This document shows, in pieces, positions 57,761-64,000 of a stretch of DNA of 64,000 nt. The notes beneath the pieces are model-generated. The model saw nothing but the letters and a program-made list of their open reading frames with translations, did no database searches and was not told the DNA's origin. The stretch's first letter is position 1. Each line of letters starts with the position of its first letter. Source of the stretch: Humulus lupulus (lineage: Eukaryota > Streptophyta > Magnoliopsida > Rosales > Cannabaceae); NCBI RefSeq assembly GCF_963169125.1, contig NC_084802.1, positions 118,796,903 through 118,860,902 on the forward strand. The letters are read 5' to 3'. Position numbers and translations under genes: made by a program.

Positions 57761-59944
57761 GAATCGACTTGAGTTGAGATGATTCTGTAGACAAACCCAC
57801 ATGTACATTCCGCATGGTAGACTGGCACTCGTTGTGAGTATTGCCTTTAAAATTTTCTTCTTACCTTGTTGTCACTTGTGATCTTAGAAGCATGCTAAAT
57901 TATTTTAGGTTTCAAAATTTTGTATAAAGCTAAGAGTTATTTTGGACCATGTTATTCATTGAGATGGTGATGCCTTGTTATTAAAGATGCTTATTGGGTT
58001 CATTGGTTTAAGCATGATTAAAAATGTATTTTAAATAAGTATATACTTGTTGTGTTTTCTTACTTATGTTAGGGTATTTAATCAATGATTTTTAAAATGC
58101 ACAAGTTATGCATCAAAATTCATATTTTAGAAGTAATGTAAGCAAGAGATGATTTTTCACATTTTAATGGTGAGTTTTCTTCAAATAAGCACATGCAATT
58201 TTTTTAAAGGTTTGTGAAAGAAATTATATGCTCAAATAAATTAACCCTTAGACTTTATATATGAAAAATATATTTTTCTATACTTTAATTATGGACTATC
58301 TTAATTATAATAATGCAATTTTTACTTGTAAAATAATTAACTAAGTAACATTATATTTACGAGACTAAGAAAATTTTAAGTAAGAGAAGGTATAAATGAA
58401 TTTTTCCAACTTATTTAAAAATTATAATATATATGAAATGTTGGTAAGCTTGAGACATAAATATTTTTACAAGTTAAATTATTGTTTATTTTATCTGCTT
58501 CGTAAAGTGAGTGAGTGCCAGATTATTCAATATTCAATAATTTTCTTAAATTAATTGTTTTGTGAGAAAAAGAGATAACCGAGGGTTACTGTATTTTGTT
58601 TTATTTTATTTGAGATAATAAATGGAATTAATGTTTGGTAAATGACAACAAAATTAAAATAACTTTTTAATAAAAGTTTGAGTACAATTTTATTATAGTG
58701 ACGCGGTATAAATCCAGCTGGTAAAAGATATTTGTTTAATAAAATCTTATGAGATTACAAAGAAATAAAGGGGCTAAAATCTACCAACTTCTACGCATGT
58801 TTTAAGAACCCTCCCAAATGTACGCCTTTTACTAAGAAATAGGCATGTCGCATGCAAGTTTAGTTTTACGTTAAAAAATACGCCTTTTAATTAAATGTGG
58901 GTTTGTTGTTTGACATTCGTTGAGATTACAGTAGTAAGATTGAGATTATCCTTTTATGATTTTATGTGTAATTTTGTGATTACGTTTGAGATGCAACATG
59001 TGTCACGTGTGCATGGCCCATGCACACGTGATGTATGTTTGTTGGGTATTCCAAGTCTTACTTGATATTGAGATGAATGTTTGATTGTGATTATGGGCTC
59101 GTAACGAAGCACGCTGCTAGTTCTTTTGCTTAGACTTTTGGTCAGGAAGTTAACTAGAATTTCTGTGGGTATATGTTGATTGTATGAGATATAATGTTAT
59201 GAGATGAGTTGATTGTATTTGTTCGTGTATGTTGTATGAAAAGCAGAGGTTGTTAGCGTGCTGAACGCGACACAACAAAGGAATTACTAAGGTATGATGT
59301 AACTCATAGGGTGGACGTGCCAAAGTTATTCTAGGACCAGAACTCTTGAGTACCTCACAAAGGAGGATTTATTGGTTTATGCTTTACTGTTTGCCTCATA
59401 GAACTTGTTTACTTTATTTTTTATGATGAAATACTGAGATAAAGTGTATGACTATGCTATGATGATGATATGATTATGATATGATATGCTGTAAGATTAT
59501 GTACGATGAGAATAGACATGTATTGTGCTTATGTGTATTGATGTGACTTATTTGTACTTCCTTACTGGGTTTTTAGCTCACCTCCCTTACTTTTTCTCCT
59601 TTCAGGTAGGCAATATGGTTTCTCATTGGCACACACTATGATGTGGGGTGATCCATGATCTAGGCATGTATGTCGTGGGGCATCCATGAATAATTAAACG
59701 ATCTAGTTTAACACCAATAATACTTATGGAGTTGTTTATTTTTTATGTTTTATTATGATACAGTGGGACTTAATTTTTTATTTTTAAAATTACATAAAAG
59801 ACACTTTATTTTATTTTAAACTTTTGAGCTAATATTGCATGTTTTGTTAAGGCCCCATTGAACCTTTTAACAATTATGATATTTTCCTAAGAATTATCAA
59901 TTGAGTATCAATTTTACAAGAGAATAAAATAGGGCATTGTAACA
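57761..59944 (+). mobile_element. Partial family B LTR
   Basis: From about 57850 it is homologous to the 3' two-thirds of 6184-9909. It ends AATAGGGCATTGTAACA at 59944, where the other copy ends AATAGGGCACTTTACA. The 5' third is absent. The first 90 bases (57761-57850) are not recognised. Confidence 0.6.
59005..59029. repeat. 25-bp palindrome in second family B LTR
   Basis: Identical to 8824-8848; here the arms extend one further base each side. Confidence 0.8.
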
Positions 59945-62264
59945 ACTATATGCCAACTTCTCTCTAAATTTTTCATCAATTCCCACATAAATACTCATAT
60001 CTCATCGTCTTTCTTCTACACACAGTCTTAAATCATTTGAATTTGAGTTTGGAGTTAAGGAAAAGGCTAGACTATCAAATGTAAAAAATAAAAACTATAC
60101 TCTACTTTGTCAAAATTTGAGTTTTAGTTGGTTTATATTCTTAGATGAGTTTTCATGTTTGTGTAAACTGAATTGTTGTCTTTTGGGGAGTACATAAATC
60201 TATATTTAAGGCAAAGCAAAGGTCTTGAAGTGATAAAGGTCACCTAAATCCCAATCAAGTTCATCAAGAGGTATATGGTCACCTCCTATGAGTTTTGTTT
60301 AAATTTTTTATTAAATCTACCTTGTTTAATTTGTTTGATATGTTTAAATTATAGATTGGGACTGTAATAATATTTATTCATTGGCTAATCATGCATGCAT
60401 GGGTATTTGTTAGGGTTGGAATCCAACATTTCATAGGCAAAATCATGATTTTGTAAGAAAAATATTTAAGCCTTGATTTCCAAAGGGTCAAGCAAATTGT
60501 GTATTAATATGATTCTAGATTTTCTTATTTGCATATTTCAGTTTGAGATGTGTAGAAGTTAATAGGGCTTAGAAATATGAAAAAATATTTTAAAATAACC
60601 AAAATATGAATTTTACAAAATTGTGCGCAATCTGGAAAATTACTTTTAAAAAAAACGTGTAAATAACTGATTTTGAGTTACATTTTTCATGGAAAAATCA
60701 TCGAATTTTTGGATTATTTTGGAATGAACCTTATTTTTGTTGTTGCTTTATCAATCTGTAAAATTTCAAAGAAAAAAAATGAAAAGGCTGGACTTATGGG
60801 TGTTCAAAGTTAGACAAAAATTTCTGTAAGCTCAAAAGAGATTCTCGGCAACCAAGTTTGAAAAATTATTTTATCAAGTAAAAATGGTTCAAATAACCTA
60901 ATTTTTAATAGGCATAATGTTTACATATCCTAGTATAAGCTTGATAAATCTTAGAGCTAAGTAACAAACCAAAATTACTTTATGATCTTCCAAAGTTCAT
61001 TAAAAAGATTGATTTTTCCTATAGACATTTTTGTTATAAGGTTTTTGAAAAAAGTTTCACCAAGTAAAAAATGATTAATTTTAAATGAGAAATTTTAAGG
61101 AGCTTCTTGGAATAGCCAAGTTTAGTTCTGAAAAATTTGAAGATCAGTGGAACGATAGTTTTAAAAATATAAAATTTTAAACTAGGTCACCTACAACTTC
61201 AATTTACAAATATTTTACTTAAGAAAAATAATGGAAATTATTCTAAGTATTTGACTAAAAGAATGTGTTTTAGTTATAATAATTATTAGTGTAGGTTTAA
61301 CCCACAAAAAATTTAAGATTAATCAGAATATTATAAAGTTAATATTTTATGAATATTTTGTTTATTTGGTTAAGAAAATTTAAAAAGGGGTCCAAAACCA
61401 AATTTTTTCCAAAGCTTAAATTTAAAATAAACTTTTATTCCAATTTCTCTTAATTAATCTAAAAACTAATCAAAATTTATTATATTTTTTTCTTAATTAT
61501 TTATTTCAAATCAAAATTACCAAAGTTTATAATTAAAGTGATTTATTTAGAAAATATATGTTTTTTTTGGTAAAAATCAAAGAAAGGGTCAAATCGATTA
61601 AGCTTGAAAGTTTTTGAAACTAAGTTTTTCTGGCAAGGCTCAATAGTGAGAATGGAGTGGGAAATGTTGTAAAAAGACGACTGACAAATAGCTAAACTCG
61701 TTCAGAGAAGTTATTCTGAAAGCTTTAAACATCGTTATGGCTTAAAATTTGTGAGGACAAAAATACCCTTGGTAGGTATTTTGTTATGACTTTAATGTCT
61801 AAAGTAGAGTGTAATTCTCCTATAATGTCATAATTAATCCGAGTACATTGTATCTTAGTTGCAGTGTGGGCTAACAAAATAGAATTCTTTGAAGGAAGAT
61901 TTTTCACGCGCAGCTAAGGACGTTCGGTAAGTCAATTTATGATTTACGTGTCTGGAACATGAGTTAACTAGTGTATTGCTTGCTAGAAGTAGGGATTATA
62001 CGCTAATTAGATAGAAGGGGCTCATTGGGAGACATTCTCTAGGGATACTTATGCTCCACATGAGATGTTGTATATCGATGGTCTAGGTTATGCTTGAGAC
62101 CTTGAGATAAGTAGCCAGGTAAGGTAGAAGTCCAAAGGATCCTAGGGGTGCTTACTCTCCATTTTAAAAATGTTTTTGTAATACAGTTAGTGATTGTGAG
62201 AATTGGAGAGGAGATAAGTAGACCAGGTAACCTAAGAGTTCGAGCGATCTTTAGGGGTGCTTAT
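59945..62264 (+). mobile_element. Partial family A LTR
   Basis: Matches 55100-56840 of the complete copy: AAGAGGTATATGGTCAC, the CATGCATGCATGG block near 60390, GGTAAGTCA, TGTATTG(C/T)TTGCTAGAAGTA and CTAGGGGTGCTTA occur in the same order. The 5' 600 bases and the 3' 900 bases are absent, the latter because the next LTR begins at 62265. Confidence 0.65.
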
Positions 62265-64000
62265 TCCTGGGATTTGTGTCCTTAATGCGTATTTCTGTAT
62301 GAACGATTACTATTAATTAAATAAAGTTAATATTGTGCCCTCATATTTGTATTTAATAATACATGCATTTATCATGAATATCCAATATTATTGATGTGGT
62401 CTTCAATTAAGTATATGTATAGTGATATATATATAAAAGAGGGTTTAATTCAAGATAATAATATAAAAATTATCTGTATTCGATAAATAAAGTGGGAGCT
62501 TTATTTAAAAAATATTATTTAAGACAGAACAGTTTATCAAGACTGTTAAGTGTAGTGACATAAAAAGATAGAGGTACCATATACAATATAGATTGTATTG
62601 GACTGGGACACGATGAAAGAAATAACTTCTGATAATCTTTGTTGAAATATAGAAGTTCAACATTCATCGATTGATGGTCGTTTGAGACTTGACCTCAATT
62701 CTGAAGTGAATATTGTACTCTTATTTGTGCTTTTATGACTTTTGACTTATCGGGTAAGGTTCAATATTCCTATGACCGAATTATTGATCTCTTGGAGTCA
62801 TAGAACTAAAAGTGGCTGGGAACATACTTCACATATATGAATTCTGCTCCTTAAATAAATGAAAGAACATTAGTTGTTCCTTTTAGTGTTGAATCGGGGC
62901 TTGAACATACAACACTCAATTTTTATTAGAGAACATAAATTTCATTCTATAATTAAATTTGTAGAATAATGTTCATTGGAGGATCAATGAAACTAATTGA
63001 TAAAGGCATAATTAGAGAGGTTAACGAACAATAAGACCTAGCTTTAATTATGAACAACTAGCAGAGGGTCATACTCATGCAATGACTAAATCAATGGACG
63101 ACTTTATAGTTATAACTTCTAATAATATAAGACTATAGTTTTGAGAGTTGAACTATGAATTTCTAGTGGAAAAATTCATAGTTAATAAATTAATTAATGA
63201 AACTAAGAGTTAATGAAATTGATTAAATTATTGGAGCTTAGAACTATGGTTTATATTGTCCCCTTACTAGCTCGATAACGCAGATGAAAGATTTCGGTAT
63301 TAAAAGGAAATAATTAAAAATAATAAAGTATTATTTTTAATCTCACAAATTAATATTATTAGTGCAATAATATTTAAAATATTATTTCATAAATAGTATT
63401 TAATGGAAAATAAAATTATATTAAAAATTTATTTAATCATATTTAATTTTGTGGTATAATTCTATACTGCATAAAATAATATGATAAATGCCCAACAAAT
63501 AGAATTTTATAGAGATAAAATGCCACAAGGCCCACAGCCCTGTAGTTGGCACCAACCATAGTCCAAATGAACTGTAGCCCACGCATAGGCCCAATGTGAT
63601 TAGGGCTATGTATTATTTCTATTGTTATATTAATAGAATATAACATCAAGAAAAAAACGAGACGACATTAGATGCATTTAACATTTTTTGCCAAGAGAGA
63701 AAAATAGAAAACTTTAGTTCTCTCTGAATTGTGAGAAGAACACTCTCTCATGTGTTGAGATTCAAAAGTGTGTTCTTGTGTATCCTACCAAATAGCATAG
63801 ACATCCACCTATCTCTTTCTCTTTGTATGAGCCATAGTATGGAAGATGGTGGGTTAGGAGGCTAAGACGTTATTTGATCTATATGTGTTCTATATCTAGA
63901 AAAAGGTATTTGTAAGTTTATTTTTTATTCAGATTCGTGTTGTATGAGAAAGATCTCTTTCTAGTTATGATTCCTAGAGTGATTCATTCTTATGCTCTAA
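62265..64000 (+). mobile_element. Large LTR related to 1-1970, incomplete at window edge
   Basis: Begins near TCCTGGGATTTGTGTCCTTAATG; the minus-strand copy at 1970 begins TGATGGGAATTGTTCCCTTAAAG. Blocks at 62690-63300 (TTGGAGCTTAGAACTATGG) and 63700-63800 (ATGTGTTGAGATTCAAAAG) match the other copy. The outer TG is decayed. No coding region is visible before the window ends. Confidence 0.55.

Noticed and set aside
1..64000. tRNA, rRNA, CRISPR or organellar insertions
   Set aside because: No cloverleaf-like tRNA sequence, rRNA block, regularly spaced repeat-spacer array or recognisable chloroplast or mitochondrial gene was seen on reading; a tRNAscan and organelle BLAST would settle it.

Overview
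The window looks like plant nuclear DNA, most likely from a eudicot and from gene-poor, repeat-dense chromatin. Every recognisable coding remnant belongs to a plant transposable-element lineage: Ty1/copia, Ty3/gypsy of the Tat, Athila and Tekay (chromodomain) types, and one CACTA (En/Spm) DNA transposon. I found no host gene, rRNA, tRNA, CRISPR array or organellar segment. All element genes are broken by stops, frameshifts or deletions, so they are given as pseudogenes.

The core is a Russian-doll nest that can be ordered from target-site duplications (TSDs). The outermost unit is an old Tat element on the minus strand (called Tat-2: about 3898-11200 and 47956-54060). Its antisense ORF is split by a copia element on the plus strand (11201-47955). 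That copia, about 5 kb of its own sequence, carries four insertions: (i) an Athila element (12511-26276, TSD ACAAC), which in turn holds a CACTA transposon (about 14093-22438); (ii) a deleted Tekay-type chromovirus (27087-31754, TSD ACATG); (iii) a structurally complete Tat element (Tat-1, 33244-44817, TSD GAAGG) with two LTRs, gag-pol on the minus strand and an antisense gene on the plus strand; and (iv) a solo Athila LTR (45016-46436, TSD CAAAC/CAAAT).

The flanks are LTR mosaics. On the left (1-11200) are part of a large unclassified LTR, the end of a Tekay-type LTR (family A), a plus-strand Tat gag-protease remnant, the Tat-2 LTR, and a 3.7 kb solo LTR (family B, 6184-9909). On the right (54061-64000) are a Tekay integrase/chromodomain tail with its 3.25 kb LTR (family A), a partial family B LTR, a partial family A LTR, and another large LTR related to the one at position 1 but in the opposite orientation.

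The points most worth a second look are the antisense gene of Tat-1, with its own TATA box and a probable 5' UTR intron; the in-frame loss of RNase H and two missing catalytic aspartates in Tat-1 pol; a 119-bp tandem array in the Tat-1 3' UTR; a four-fold 458-bp exon duplication in the CACTA element; and a copia 3' LTR that ends in an inverted copy of itself. I did not find a clear undescribed functional system. The species cannot be named from sequence alone.
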